In this document: in pieces, positions 1-10,882 of the stretch
Layout: every line of letters begins with the position of its first letter
Numbering within the stretch: position 1 is the stretch's first letter
Assembly: GCA_033977085.1 (NCBI GenBank)
Contig: CP138906.1
Location: 2,666,001 to 2,730,000 of the forward strand
Length of the DNA: 64,000 nucleotides
Reading direction: 5' to 3'
From: Apirhabdus apintestini
GTDB taxonomy: Bacteria; Pseudomonadota; Gammaproteobacteria; Enterobacterales; Enterobacteriaceae
The notes under the pieces: model-generated
Databases searched by the model: none
What the model was told of the DNA's origin: nothing
The model's input: the letters and a program-made list of their open reading frames with translations, nothing else
Translations under genes and position numbers: made by a program

Positions 1-1181
1 CCCGCAGCGTCGACAATATCAGTATCGCGCCAGTCCAGATTAATCGCTTTGATACCCGCTTGTTCCAGCGTGATGAGCTCACCTTCATCGGTTATGCCAT
101 CGCCATTCCGATCCTGCCAGATTTTAAGGCGCGTAAAAATTTCGTCATTAATATCGATAACGCCATCCCCATTGCTGTCGTAGTCGGCCAGGGCCAGAAA
201 ACCATTTTCAGCCAGTTCGCCGTCAGAAAGCCGGGTATTGTTGCCAAATAATTCGCTACCGTCATCAATGAGGCCGTTTTGATTTTTGTCCAACACCAGT
301 AAGCCATCGTCTCTGCCAACCCAGCCGGTTTGTTGAGCGTAGCCGTTACCATCGTGGTCGAACCATGTGGTAGTTTCTGAGGTCTCCACGCCATCGCCGT
401 CAAGATCGACGATCAGCGGGCTTACCGCATTCGCCGCTTTTTCCAGAAGTTTTTGTAACGCGTCAACCGGTATTCCCGTAGCGGAGGAAAGTGCGTTGGC
501 AATGGCATTTCCGGCATCCTTCATCGCTTCCTTAGCGGCTTCCGCCATGGCGTTTAATGCCTCTGCCAGCGCGTTTTCACCCTGTTCAAAGGCGTCAACC
601 AGGCCGTCAACCATTTTCGTAGCCTGATCCCAAACGCTGCCCAGCGCGTCCTGAGCGGGGGCCAGACTGTCGTGAATATCATTCAATAAGGCATCCACAT
701 TAATTGTTGATTTTGACGCTACGCTGGCAACGGCAAGTATTCCGCCGACGACGGTAAGGGCGGCAGCCACAGAGGCTAAAGCCGGGGCGCTTACCGCTGT
801 GCCACCAATGGCGGCCATCAGCGCCAGCGCGCTGGCAGCGGAGCTAATGTTACTCAGGGCGGAGTAGATATTAGAAGTGTTGACGGTGCCAGTTTGTTGA
901 TAAGATTTTTGCATTGCTATTAAATCAACCCCAAGCCCAGCGCTAGCTAATCCCAAGGCCGCTACAGGGATCGTCTTTCCGGCAATCTTGATGGTGGGCA
1001 GCTCCTTACCTATCATTTCCCACACCGAAGCCCCGGTTTGCGCCGCGCTGACCCCAAAACTAAACGCACCGTTGGCATCCTCAATTTTAGTTGCATTATT
1101 TATGGTGGGCAATATATTGGTATGCCCGCTAATATAGGCTAAAATATTCCCGAAACCGCTCTCTAAAAATAGATGACTCAT
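1..1181 (-). CDS. Large calcium-binding type I secreted protein, N-terminal part (cut by left edge)
   Basis: An open frame of 393 codons begins at ATG 1181, with an AAGGAAGG ribosome site about 6 bases upstream, and runs off the left edge without a stop. Residues 65-90 and 115-157 are Ala/Gly-rich and hydrophobic. Residues 160-255 are Ala-rich and probably helical. From residue 258 the protein carries acidic Ca-binding motifs: DLDGDGVET, FDHDGNGYA, LDKNQNGLIDDGSELFGNN, DYDSNGDGVID and WQDRNGDGITDEGE. This block typically precedes RTX nonapeptide repeats in hemolysin-type secreted proteins; the repeats and C-terminal secretion signal would lie outside the window. It is divergent from a complete type I exporter starting at 4360, so it is the likely cargo. 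The hydrophobic front suggests a membrane-active toxin or bacteriocin-like protein. That role is inference; the class assignment is fairly safe. Confidence 0.75.
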   Translation of the reverse strand, partial: MSHLFLESGFGNILAYISGHTNILPTINNATKIEDANGAFSFGVSAAQTGASVWEMIGKELPTIKIAGKTIPVAALGLASAGLGVDLIAMQKSYQQTGTVNTSNIYSALSNISSAASALALMAAIGGTAVSAPALASVAAALTVVGGILAVASVASKSTINVDALLNDIHDSLAPAQDALGSVWDQATKMVDGLVDAFEQGENALAEALNAMAEAAKEAMKDAGNAIANALSSATGIPVDALQKLLEKAANAVSPLIVDLDGDGVETSETTTWFDHDGNGYAQQTGWVGRDDGLLVLDKNQNGLIDDGSELFGNNTRLSDGELAENGFLALADYDSNGDGVIDINDEIFTRLKIWQDRNGDGITDEGELITLEQAGIKAINLDWRDTDIVDAA

Positions 1182-1508
1182 CGTTACCTTCCTTGTTTCT
1201 GCCGTATTGTTGAGTTGACCTCACTAAATCAGGTTTCCCTGTATCAGTGTTTCTGTGCCGTGTTTTTTTAAAAAATACTTTTTTATTCGTGTAATTATTG
1301 TTAAAGCGTTTTTTATTACTATGCTTGCTCATTATTTCTTTGGGTAAGCTAAGAACCCGCCGCTTGATAATAGTGTGTTTAACTATTAGCGAGCTAATGC
1401 AACTTATAAAATTTTGCATAAGTATGCGCATCGACAATTGTATTATTGTTTTATCAAACGGATGTATTATTCTTTTTCCGTGAGTTTTAAATGCATTCCC
1501 CGCTATTT
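1182..1508. other. AT-rich intergenic region, no gene supported
   Basis: The 327 bases between the secreted protein and the first tandem membrane gene are AT-rich. Short frames exist on both strands, but none has a convincing ribosome site or family resemblance. The promoter of the secreted-protein gene could lie here, or it could be co-transcribed from the tandem genes upstream; the sequence does not decide. Confidence 0.5.
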
Positions 1509-2126
1509 TTATAGGCGAGTATCGGTATTATTATTTTCCTTTAACGCTTTTTCTGCTTTATTAATCCGCCTGTATCCCCAGCATAATAAAAGGTTCACAG
1601 TGATTGTTATAATACTACTTGTCCACAGATTAAAGTTGCGTGACTTTCGCTCTATGGTGATATCCCTGTTTACTGAGGGGCGGGTGACTGTTACTTCATT
1701 ATTGACCACTATCTCCACCACCCGCTTTTGCGAGCTAAAAAGATTTGTTTTCTGCTGAAACCAGTAGATGGTTGCAGGTTTTCCACGCAGGCGCCTAAAG
1801 TCTTTTGCACTCATTTTCCCGCAAGTATGTTGCATAAAACTTCCACTGGCACAAGAAAACCGGTATTTCTTCCCGTCAGCGAATATGCCCGGCGCGTAGC
1901 CGTTTTTACCCATATTTTTATAAATTAACAGGCCGCTTTGCGCGTGTATTTTACCTTCCTGCGGAAAGGTGTATTTACTTGAATAAAGTGAAGGTATAAC
2001 TAACATGTAAGCAAGAAATAATGTGCTGAAAATATGAGCGAAGAGAGGCGTGTTATAAACTCGCACAGCTTTGCTTAAAACGCGAACTAACGCCGATTTG
2101 GGTTTAATACTGTTTTCCTGCTGCAT
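1509..2126 (-). CDS. Small two-TM membrane protein, tandem copy 1 (candidate immunity protein)
   Basis: This 205-residue protein belongs to no family I recognise. It has a basic N-terminus, a TM segment at about 30-48, an extracytoplasmic part of about 120 residues with two Cys (92 and 102) able to form a disulfide, and a second TM at about 168-184 followed by an RR-rich tail. Both ends should therefore be cytoplasmic. A G-Y-A-P-G-I motif is at 76-81. The ATG at 2126 is chosen because all three copies share the MQQENS start; a TTG seven codons upstream is possible. It lies directly upstream of the secreted-protein gene on the same strand. Its C-terminal tail (KALKENNNTDTRL) differs from the other copies. 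Membrane location and linkage to a secreted protein fit an immunity protein, but this is inference. Confidence 0.7.
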   Translation of the reverse strand: MQQENSIKPKSALVRVLSKAVRVYNTPLFAHIFSTLFLAYMLVIPSLYSSKYTFPQEGKIHAQSGLLIYKNMGKNGYAPGIFADGKKYRFSCASGSFMQHTCGKMSAKDFRRLRGKPATIYWFQQKTNLFSSQKRVVEIVVNNEVTVTRPSVNRDITIERKSRNFNLWTSSIITITVNLLLCWGYRRINKAEKALKENNNTDTRL

Positions 2127-2180
2127 GGAGTATCGTCTCTTTAGCAATTTATTTGTCAGTTTCTTGTGGCTATAGAAAGG

Positions 2181-2784
2181 TTATGCATTCTCAGCGATAT
2201 TGTTTTTATTTTCTGCTTTATTAATCCGCCGGTATCCCCAGCATAATAAAAGATTTATGATGATTATCATAATAATACTTGCCCATAGATTAAAGTTGCG
2301 TGACTTTCGCTCTATGGTGATAGACCTGTTTACTGAGGGGCGGGTGACTGTTACTTCATTGTTAATCACTATCTCCACCACCCGCTTTTGCGAGCTAAAA
2401 AGATTTGTTTCCTGCTGAAACCAGTAGATGGTTGCAGGTTTTCCACGCAGGCGCCTAAAGTCTTTTGCACTCATTTTCCCGCAAATATGACGAGTAATGC
2501 TCCTGCTGGCACAAGAAAACAGGTATTTCTTCCCGTTAGCGAATATGCCCGGAGCATAGCCTTTGCTCATGTTTTTTATAGATAAAAAGGCCACTTTGCG
2601 CGTGTATCTTATCTTCCTGTGGGAAAGTGTAGGTACTTAAATAAAGCGCGGGGATGGTTGTCATATAAACAAGGATTAGCGTACTGAAAATATGAGCGAA
2701 GAGAGGCGTGTTATAAACTCGCACTGCTTTGCTTAAAACGCGAACTAACGCCGATTTGGGTTTAATACTGTTTTCCTGCTGCAT
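2181..2784 (-). CDS. Small two-TM membrane protein, tandem copy 2
   Basis: This is the second paralog, about 200 residues. The frame breaks near 2575, where a run of six A (reading strand) stands for five in the other copies; removing one base joins the halves into a full protein ending NIAENA. Architecture matches copy 1: TM1, an extracytoplasmic part with two Cys and the GYAPGI motif, then TM2 and a basic tail. Residues between the Cys read SRSITRHI against SGSFMQHT in copy 1. The break is most likely a homopolymer base-calling error rather than decay, since the rest of the frame is clean. Confidence 0.6.
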
Positions 2785-2838
2785 GGAGTATCGTCTCTTT
2801 AGCAATTTATTTGTCAGTTTCTTGTGGCTATAGAAAGG

Positions 2839-3444
2839 TTATGCATTCTCAGCGACATTGTTTTTATTTTCTGCTTTATTCATCCGCCTGTATCCCCAGC
2901 ATAATAAAAGGTTCACAGTGATTGTTATAATACTACTTGTCCACAGATTAAAGTTGCGTGATTTTCGCTCTATGGTGATAGACCTGTTTACTGAGGGGCG
3001 GGTGACTGTTACTTCATTATTAATCACTATCTCCACCACCCGCTTTTGCGAGCTAAAAAGATTTGTTTCCTGCTGAAACCAGTAGATGGTTGCAGGTTTT
3101 CCACGCAGGCGCCTAAAGTCTTTTGCACTCATTTTCCCGCAAGTATGACGAGCAGTGCTCCTGCTGGCACAAGAAAACCGGTATTTCTTCCCGTTAGCGA
3201 ATATGCCCGGCGCATAGCCCTCCTTGCCCATATTTTTATAAATGAACAGGCCACTTTGCGCGTGTATCTTATCTTCCTGCGGGAAAGTGTAGGTACTTAA
3301 ATAAAGCGCGGGGATGGTTGTCATATAAACAAGGAATAGCGTAATGAAAATATGAGCGAAGAGAGGCGTGTTATAAACTCGCACAGCTTTGCTTAAAACG
3401 CGAACTAACGCTGATTTGGGTTTAATACTGTTTTCCTGCTGCAT
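2839..3444 (-). CDS. Small two-TM membrane protein, tandem copy 3
   Basis: This is the third paralog, 201 residues and unbroken. The start ATG at 3444 is preceded by an A/G-rich stretch (AAGAAAAGCG). It has TM segments near residues 30-48 and 168-184, Cys pair, G-Y-A-P-G-I motif and an RR-containing cytoplasmic tail. Between the Cys it reads SRSTARHT. It is the first of the three genes in transcription order and probably forms an operon with copies 2 and 1 (spacers of about 54 bases). No enzymatic motif is visible. A role in self-protection against the adjacent secreted protein is inferred from position and topology only. Confidence 0.7.
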   Translation of the reverse strand: MQQENSIKPKSALVRVLSKAVRVYNTPLFAHIFITLFLVYMTTIPALYLSTYTFPQEDKIHAQSGLFIYKNMGKEGYAPGIFANGKKYRFSCASRSTARHTCGKMSAKDFRRLRGKPATIYWFQQETNLFSSQKRVVEIVINNEVTVTRPSVNRSITIERKSRNFNLWTSSIITITVNLLLCWGYRRMNKAENKNNVAENA

Positions 3445-3562
3445 GATCGCTTTTCTTATCTACAATGGGTTTAACAACGCTTTTCTGAGTAGAGGGAACT
3501 GCCCCTGTCGATAACCCGCATATCCGGGGCGTTTTCCTATACACAGTGTAAAATATTTTCTT

Positions 3563-3931
3563 TTAATTGAGCGTCAACTCGGTGTAATCGAGCGGTTTGG
3601 GCACAGTAATGTCACCTTTTATTTTAATAGATGAAATTCCTGGTCGATAGCCTTTATTTTCTCGCCGCTTTAAATATAGATACCCTCTTTTTAAGAAAGG
3701 CTTCATTGTTTGTATAGGATAGATATAAGCGCGCAGGGCAGCGGTAAATGGCGCTATGCCTGTTGCTATGGAAAACCCCGTATAATATATCCCTGTGGCG
3801 CAGTAAGCTTTTTGCAGCGGATAAATTAATACTGCTCTAAAGCTGGCGCGATATTGTTTTGCCATTAATGACCCACTTTCCGTAGCAATCCAGATGTAAC
3901 AAATGGTAACTATCATCCTTGAGTTAGCCAC
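3563..3931 (-). CDS. Hypothetical small protein sharing the GYxPGI motif
   Basis: A 122-residue frame lies upstream of the tandem genes on the same strand. I do not recognise a family. The stretch RRENKGYRPGISSIKIKG resembles the region around the G-Y-A-P-G-I motif of the tandem proteins (KNGYAPGIF..GKKY), so it may be a diverged relative. A moderately hydrophobic middle region is visible, without a clear TM pair. The start is uncertain: ATG at 3931 or the internal ATG (MAKQYRA) near 3865. It may be a real fourth member of the cluster or a chance frame in AT-rich DNA. Confidence 0.4.
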   Translation of the reverse strand: MANSRMIVTICYIWIATESGSLMAKQYRASFRAVLIYPLQKAYCATGIYYTGFSIATGIAPFTAALRAYIYPIQTMKPFLKRGYLYLKRRENKGYRPGISSIKIKGDITVPKPLDYTELTLN

Positions 3932-4359
3932 TATAAAAGAAGATTGTACTCTGTCGCTTCATTTTGTCTTAATTCATCTCATTTGACGTGTTTTTGTGAT
4001 TTTGCTTGCAAAATTTCTTAAAGGTATCCTCATCAGATTGAGACTCTCAAAAATTTTAACAAGGCATATATTTGTATTGCCTTGTATTCACGAGTGTTTT
4101 TCTTAAGTTGTTGCCAGTTTTATTTGAACTTCTTTAGTTCGGCTGAAAACACTCTGTTTAAGAAAGTAGCCTGCTTCCTGGTGCGCCCTGGTAATCATTA
4201 ATTTTTCTCTTTATGCGTTGTTTTTTATTGGAGGGTGTCGAATTCAGTGTAACTATATGTGACGAATTTTTTGGCGTTGTTGTTTAGGCTTACGCTCGTT
4301 ACAAACAGTATCTCTAACAGGGAAGTGTATTCTTCAATGGCTGTAATACGATATTCGCG
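3932..4359. other. AT-rich divergent intergenic region
   Basis: These 428 bases separate the leftward small genes from the rightward exporter genes. Base composition is clearly more AT-rich than the core genes to the right. Promoters for both directions are expected here, but I see no box pair that stands out, no long frame and no strong hairpin. Confidence 0.45.
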
Positions 4360-6084
4360 ATGAAAGTTAACAATGAAAATAATGGACCCGGTGAGATCTT
4401 TAGCGCTATCCGTGCGTGTAAGAAAGAACTATGGAGTATTGCGCTTTTTAGCGCGATAACAAATTTACTGATGTTGACGCCTTCAATATATATGCTCCAG
4501 GTTTATGACAGAGTTCTGGCATCGGGAAATAAAATAACGCTGGTGATGCTAACCGTCATTGTAATATGGCTGTTTATATTTTTAGGTGGCCTTGAATGGT
4601 TACGAAGTGTTATTGCGTCGCGCATGGGTAATCAATTAGATATGCGCATTAACCGGCGTATTTTTTATGCCGTATTTGAAGGGTATCGAAGCCGCAGCGT
4701 ACAATATGCCGCTCAGGGAATGAGCGACTTAACTCAACTACGTCAGTTTTCTAGCGGGAATGCGGTATTTGCTTTTTTGATGCACCCTGGTTTTTTCTAT
4801 ATCTGCTGACTATTTTCTTGCTGCATTTTTGGCTGGGAATAATGGCACTTGTTGGTGCTATTGTGCTGCTGTTTTTGGCCTGGCTGAATCAAAAATTACT
4901 ACGCAGGCGGTGAAACGGGCCGGGGAACTTTCTGCTGAAGCATCCCGCCAGGTAAATGCGACTTTGTCACAAAGCGGCGTGATTGATGCTATGGGAATGC
5001 ATGACGCTTTCTATCAGCGTTGGTTACAGCAGCATCGGGATTTTCTGCATCAGCAAAATCAGGTGGGGAGCGTGGTGCTGCCGTTAGTACGGCGACGCGC
5101 ATGTTAAGGCTCACTTTACAGTCGCTGATGCTGGGGATGGGGGCATGGCTTGTGCTGCTTGAGGAGATTACGCCGGGCATGATGATTGCCGGTTCCATTT
5201 TATCCGGGCGCGTTATGGCGCCTATCGATCAGATTATTGCTATCTGGCGTCCCCGGATTCAGACCCGGCAGTCCTGGCAACGACTTGAGTCACTATTAGC
5301 GAGTGCGCCACTTTCGCCTTCCCGTCTTCCGCTGCCGCCTCCGACAGGATATTTAAAGTGTGAACACCTTAGTCATCGAGAGGGTATTCATAGTTTGCTG
5401 CGTGATATTTCTTTTGAACTGGTGCCGGGCGATATATTGGGAATTATTGGACCATCCGGGGCCGGGAAATCAACGTTAGCGGCTGCGCTGGTAGGAGCGT
5501 TAGCTCCGACGGGCGGAAAAATTAGGCTCGATGGGGCCGAATTACCGCATTGGGATAAAAATATATTAGGGAGCTATATAGGCTATTTACCGCAGGACAT
5601 TCAATTATTTCAGGGCACTATAGCGGAAAATATTGCCCGTTTTTCGATAAATGATGAAAGCAAAATTGTTGCGGCAGCGCGGTGTGCTGGCGTGCATGAA
5701 CTGATCTTGCAACTGCCGCTAGGGTATGACACTCCGCTTGGCGAAAGAGGGCATCCACTTTCAGGCGGGCAGAAGCAGCGGGTTGCTCTCGCCAGGGCGA
5801 TATATAACACACCGGTATTGCTGGTTATGGATGAACCAGACGCCAGTCTGGATGATGGCGGCCGGGCCGCGCTGATTAGTGCAATTATGGCGCAGAAAAA
5901 TGCCGGTAGTACCCAGATTATCGTTACGCATGGCTCTGCACTGTTAGCCTGTGCTACCAAACTATTAGTTTTAAACAACGGGCAGGTAAATTACTTCGGG
6001 TCCGCGCAGGCACTGCGCCAGGGTAAAGTACCGAACGAACGGCAACGTCAGCCAGCCGTGCGTGATGATGCCGTTGCCATTTGA
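4360..6084 (+). CDS. Type I secretion ABC transporter, PrtD/HasD class
   Basis: This inner-membrane ATPase/permease of a type I secretion system powers export of a protein with a C-terminal signal. The front part has the IYMLQVYDRVL segment typical of PrtD-like exporters and no peptidase C39 domain. The ATPase domain has Walker A GPSGAGKSTL, signature LSGGQKQRVALARAI, Walker B LLVMDEPDASLDD and the switch His in IIVTHG. Three one-base losses split the frame: T-run near 4773, A-run near 4893 and G-run near 5071. Restoring them gives 575 residues, the usual size of PrtD. The membrane-fusion gene follows after 29 bases. The breaks look like base-calling errors. Confidence 0.85.
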
Positions 6085-7129
6085 ACGCATAATAACCGAC
6101 AGGGAAAGCGGTAATGGAACAATATGATGTCCCCGGGACGCGCAATATTATCTTCCGCGGGGGATGCATTATAGCCATTGGCTTGGGCGGGATGCTGCTG
6201 TGGGCCGCATTTGCGCCGCTGGATAGCGGCGTGAATGTGCCTGGAATTGTTATTGTTACGGAAAATCGTAAGGCCGTTCAGCCGTTAACGAGCGGGAAGA
6301 TTATCCGGCTTCATGTTCGCGATGGGCAAGCGGTGCGTCAGGGAGAGACGCTGATTGAGCTGGACAGCCGCCCTCTTTTGGCGCTACGCGAAAATTTACA
6401 TTATCAATATCTGGACGCGCTTGCGAATCTGGGGCGTTTGCAGGCTGAAATTAACGACGCCGCATCTCTTTCCGCTTTTATAGATAAGCGACTTTCTTTG
6501 GACGATAGTGTTGCCCAAGCCCTGAGCCAGGCGCAGCAGAAACTGCTGACGAGTCGCCGGGACGCTCATCTTCGGGAGGGTAATGCAATTCAGGCCTCTA
6601 TTGCCGGCATTGCGGCGCAAATAGCCGGCGCCCGTGCGACGATTGCCAGTAATCAGCAGCAGGTACAATTACTCAATAAGCGGCTCCTCAGGGTGAGGCC
6701 GTTAGTTCAGGAACAGTTCGTTGCGGCCAATCGTCATTTAGAGCTTGAGCGCCAGTTTGCGCAGGTGAGCGGTGCCCTTGCCCAGGAGCGCCAGCGTCTA
6801 ATGGCTCTTCAGCAGCAAAAACAGGAGATCGAACAAACCTTCTCGCTGCGTGAAAGTGAATACCGGAAGATGCTTTATGAGCAGTTTATTGAGACAAGCA
6901 AGTTAACCCAGGATTTGGAACAACGCTTAAAAAGTGCGGAATACGACCTGGAAAATACGAAGATTATCTCTCCTGCAAGCGGAATAATTGTTGGGTTAAC
7001 CGTATATACAGAAGGCGCCATTATTAGTGCAGGGCAACTTTTAATGGAAGTCGTGCCTCAGTGTCAACAACGGGTAAAAAGTGATCCACTTACCGTCACC
7101 ACCAACGGTCTAATATTGATCCACCTTGC

Positions 7130-7908
7130 TTACTCAGGATTAGCTTCCGCTATAACCCCGGCCTTTCGTTTCTGCTTCAGTCGATAGCTCTCTCCTTTTA
7201 TCTGGACTACGTGTGAGTGATGTAAGATCCGGTCCAGCATTGCCGATGTCAGGGCTGCATCACCCGCGAACGTCTGGTCCCACTGCCCGAACGGCAGGTT
7301 AGAGGTCAGGATCATCGCGCTCTTTTCGTAACGTTTGGCAATGACCTGGAAGAACAGCTTTGCCTCTTCCTGGCTGAACGGCAGATAGCCTATTTCGTCG
7401 ATGATGAGCAGTTTGGGGGCCATGACACCGCGATTGAGTGTCGTTTTGTAACGCCCCTGACGCTGGGAAGTCGACGAGCTGTAACAGCAGGTCCGCTGCT
7501 GTTGTGAAGCGAACCTTGATGCCCGCCCGTACTGCCTCGTAGCCCATGGCTATCGCCAGATGTGTTTTCCCCACGCCCGAGGGGCCCAGCAACACGATGT
7601 TTTCGTTACGTTCGATGAAGCTCAGGGAACGCAGCGACTGGATTTGCTTCTGAGGTGCGCCGGTGGCGAAGGTGAAGTCGTATTCCTCGAACGTCTTCAC
7701 CGCCGGGAAGGCTGCCATCCGCGTGTACATCGCCTGTTTACGCTGATGCCGGGCCAGTTTCTCCTCATGTAGCAGGTGCTCCAGGAAGTCCATATAGCTC
7801 CATTCCTGATCCACTGCCTGTTGCGACAGTGCCGGCGCCGCGCCGATAAGGCTGTCCAGCTGGGCTGTTCAGCAAGCACCATCAGCCGTTGATGTTGTAG
7901 TTCGACCA

Positions 7909-7912
<4 letters not shown>
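7130..7912 (-). CDS. istB: IstB ATP-binding transposition helper, IS copy 1
   Basis: This AAA+ helper activates the IstA transposase and selects the target. Walker A is GPSGVGKTHLAIAMG and Walker B LLIIDEIGYLPF. The consensus length is 260 residues. Here the frame breaks near 7476 (ACGAGCTG against ACAGCTG in copies 2 and 3) and near 7862 (CTGGGCTG against CTGGAGCTG in copy 2). Both are at AGCT and are probably base-calling errors. The start overlaps the istA stop as ATGA. Confidence 0.85.
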
Positions 7913-8930
<1,018 letters not shown>

Positions 8931-9373
8931 AAGCTCCCCTGTATTCAGAGGAGCAGATTAACCCCTGGATCAGTTTTCAACCGCTGGGGTGGATCAGTTT
9001 TGCACCGTTGGTAACACTCAGGGGCAACCACTGCAAATTAACGCCCAGCTTCCAATAAACCTTATCGATAAAATTGCGCTTCATAACCCGGTCACTCTTT
9101 CTTTTACTGCATTTAACCAGGCTACCACTCCGCGTGTATCCGGGCGGGTTATCTTGGTAGGAGCAGACCAACAAAAAGATATTCAAACCGGGCAGCCTTA
9201 TTACGACCTGCAAATCCGTGTTGATGAACATGGAAGTGAAGCGCTTAGCCATTTTGATATTCGCCCAGGTATGCCAGTGGAAGCTTTTATTCGTACGGGG
9301 AGCGCTCTTTTCTGAGTTATTTATTTAAGCCGCTATTTGATAGGTTAAAACTGGCATTCACGGAGGAATGAGC

Positions 9374-10765
9374 ATGCAGTATCTAACAAAATACGCTTTG
9401 CGCGTTCTTTTAGGATTGGCGGGCATCTTTTTAATTATTGCTCAAGGTTATGCGATGAACCTTATGGACGCCTGGGCGCTGGCACTTGCCCACGATCCGG
9501 ATTATCAGGCTGCGCGCTATGCCAGGGATGCGGGCATGGAAGAAGAACAATTGGGAGTTTCAGCGTTATTACCTAAAGTAGGGTGGGATTATCAACAGGC
9601 TCGTAATTACTCTTCTGTCAACGGTGCCCGGCAGCACAATCAGCGACGTTATACCAGTGCAGTATCAACATGGTCTTTGCAGCAGCCTTTGTTAGATTAC
9701 GAGGCCTGGGCGCGCTATCAGCGTGGAAAGGCGGGGGCGCGACAGGCCTATGCGCAGTTTCGTGAACAGCATTTAGCGCTAATGGTCAGATTATTTCAGG
9801 CATGGAATCGCGTACTTCTTGAACATGAGAAAGGCGTATTGCTGCTAGCGCAGAATGACACGCTGCGCGAACAATTCCGTTTGAATCAGCGGTTACTTCA
9901 GGCCGGCGAAGGGACACAAACCGATCTTCTTGAAACGCGTGCCAGAGTCGAGCCTGGCTGAAGCTCAACTGTTGGAACAGCGCGATGAATTTGATATTGC
10001 AGTAAAAACGCTGGAATCTATTATTGGACGCCCGCTGCGCTCGGCATTACCGGGCGCGCTGCGCGACGGTTTTCATCCTAAGCCTCTGGTTCACAATGAT
10101 TTCCAGTATTGGTTAACGATGGCAGTCAAGCATAATGCCCAATTACAGCGGCTTGATGAGACGCTTACGGTGGCTAAATATGATATTGAACGCCAGCGAG
10201 CGGGGCATTTCCCGCGAATGAGCCTGGTTGCAAACCGGCGTAACTCACATTCTGAAAATGAGAGTAATTGTAAACAGCGTTATGATACCGGTACGCTAGG
10301 GATTCAGGTCAGCGTGCCTTTATTTTCCGGTGGTGCGGTGGCGGCGGCTACGCGTCAGGCACAGGCGCAGTATCAGCGGACCGCGTGGGAAAAACGCGGG
10401 AGACCGACGCTATTGCCGTGGCGCTGCGCCAGCATTTTACTATACTCACGCGCCTGCCAGCCAGAATCGCCGCCTACAAACAGGCTGAGAATGCGGCGAG
10501 TGTGTTAGTGGATGCGACGCGGAAAAGCGTTATCGGCGGTGAGCGTATTAATTTGGATGTTCTGAATGCCTGGTCACAGCTTTATAATGTGCGTTCTGAT
10601 TTGGCCCGGGCGCGGCATGACTGGCTATTAGCCTGGGTTTCCCTGCATTTTTATGCCGGCACGCTGGATGATGACAAATTACGCTGGCTGGCGGCACAAT
10701 TTGTAGAACCGGCTGAAGTAAGTGGTGCTCATAAAACGCACCGTAGAGAATTGGCGCTTCGCTAA
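9374..10765 (+). CDS. Type I secretion outer-membrane channel (TolC/PrtF family)
   Basis: This outer-membrane trimeric channel completes the exporter. An N-terminal signal peptide (ALRVLLGLAGIFLIIAQGYA) is followed by the MNLMDAWALALAHDPDYQAARYA motif characteristic of TolC/PrtF proteins. Two further coiled-coil and strand segments follow. I choose ATG 9374 because GGAGG at 9362-9366 sits 7 bases before it and only 1 base before the alternative ATG at 9368. The frame breaks near 9950 (extra base by GAGCCTGG) and near 10392 (A-run one short). Correcting both gives about 463 residues, normal for the family. It lies 58 bases after the adaptor gene, so the three form one operon. Confidence 0.85.
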
Positions 10766-10846
10766 ATTAGAAAACGCAATCAAGGCAAAGCGGCCTGCCG
10801 TTTTGTTATCAACACGAAATCAGGCGCAATAGTTAAGAAAACAGGC

Positions 10847-10870
10847 GGGGCGAGCGCGCAGGCTCGCCCC
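10847..10870 (-). terminator. Terminator after dxs
   Basis: GGGGCGAG and CTCGCCCC form an 8-bp GC-rich stem around a 8-base loop. Read on the minus strand it is followed by GCCTGTTTTCTT. It lies just past the dxs stop and between two convergent genes. Confidence 0.7.
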
Positions 10871-10882
10871 ATATCATCGGAA

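Larger units (their letters stand above)
1509..3444 (-). repeat. Tandem triplication of a ~658-bp gene unit
   Basis: Three head-to-tail units start at 2126, 2784 and 3444, spaced 658 and 660 bases. They are nearly identical over coding and spacer sequence. The block upstream of the first two starts (GCTAAAGAGACGATACTCC) is shared, while the third start has a different upstream sequence. Differences concentrate in TM1 and around residues 93-101, between the two Cys, which suggests duplication followed by local diversification. Confidence 0.85.

Noticed and set aside
1129..1437. A 102-codon leftward gene upstream of the secreted protein
   Set aside because: It overlaps the start of the secreted protein in another frame, is low-complexity Lys/Asn-rich, and lacks a ribosome site.
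1414..1758. Rightward frames of 114, 72 and 84 codons antisense to the tandem membrane genes
   Set aside because: They are repeated only because the sense genes are repeated, have no ribosome sites and resemble no family.
1509..3444. CRISPR array or satellite from the repeated segments at 1.5-3.4 kb
   Set aside because: The repeat unit is a whole gene of about 658 bp, not short direct repeats with unique spacers.
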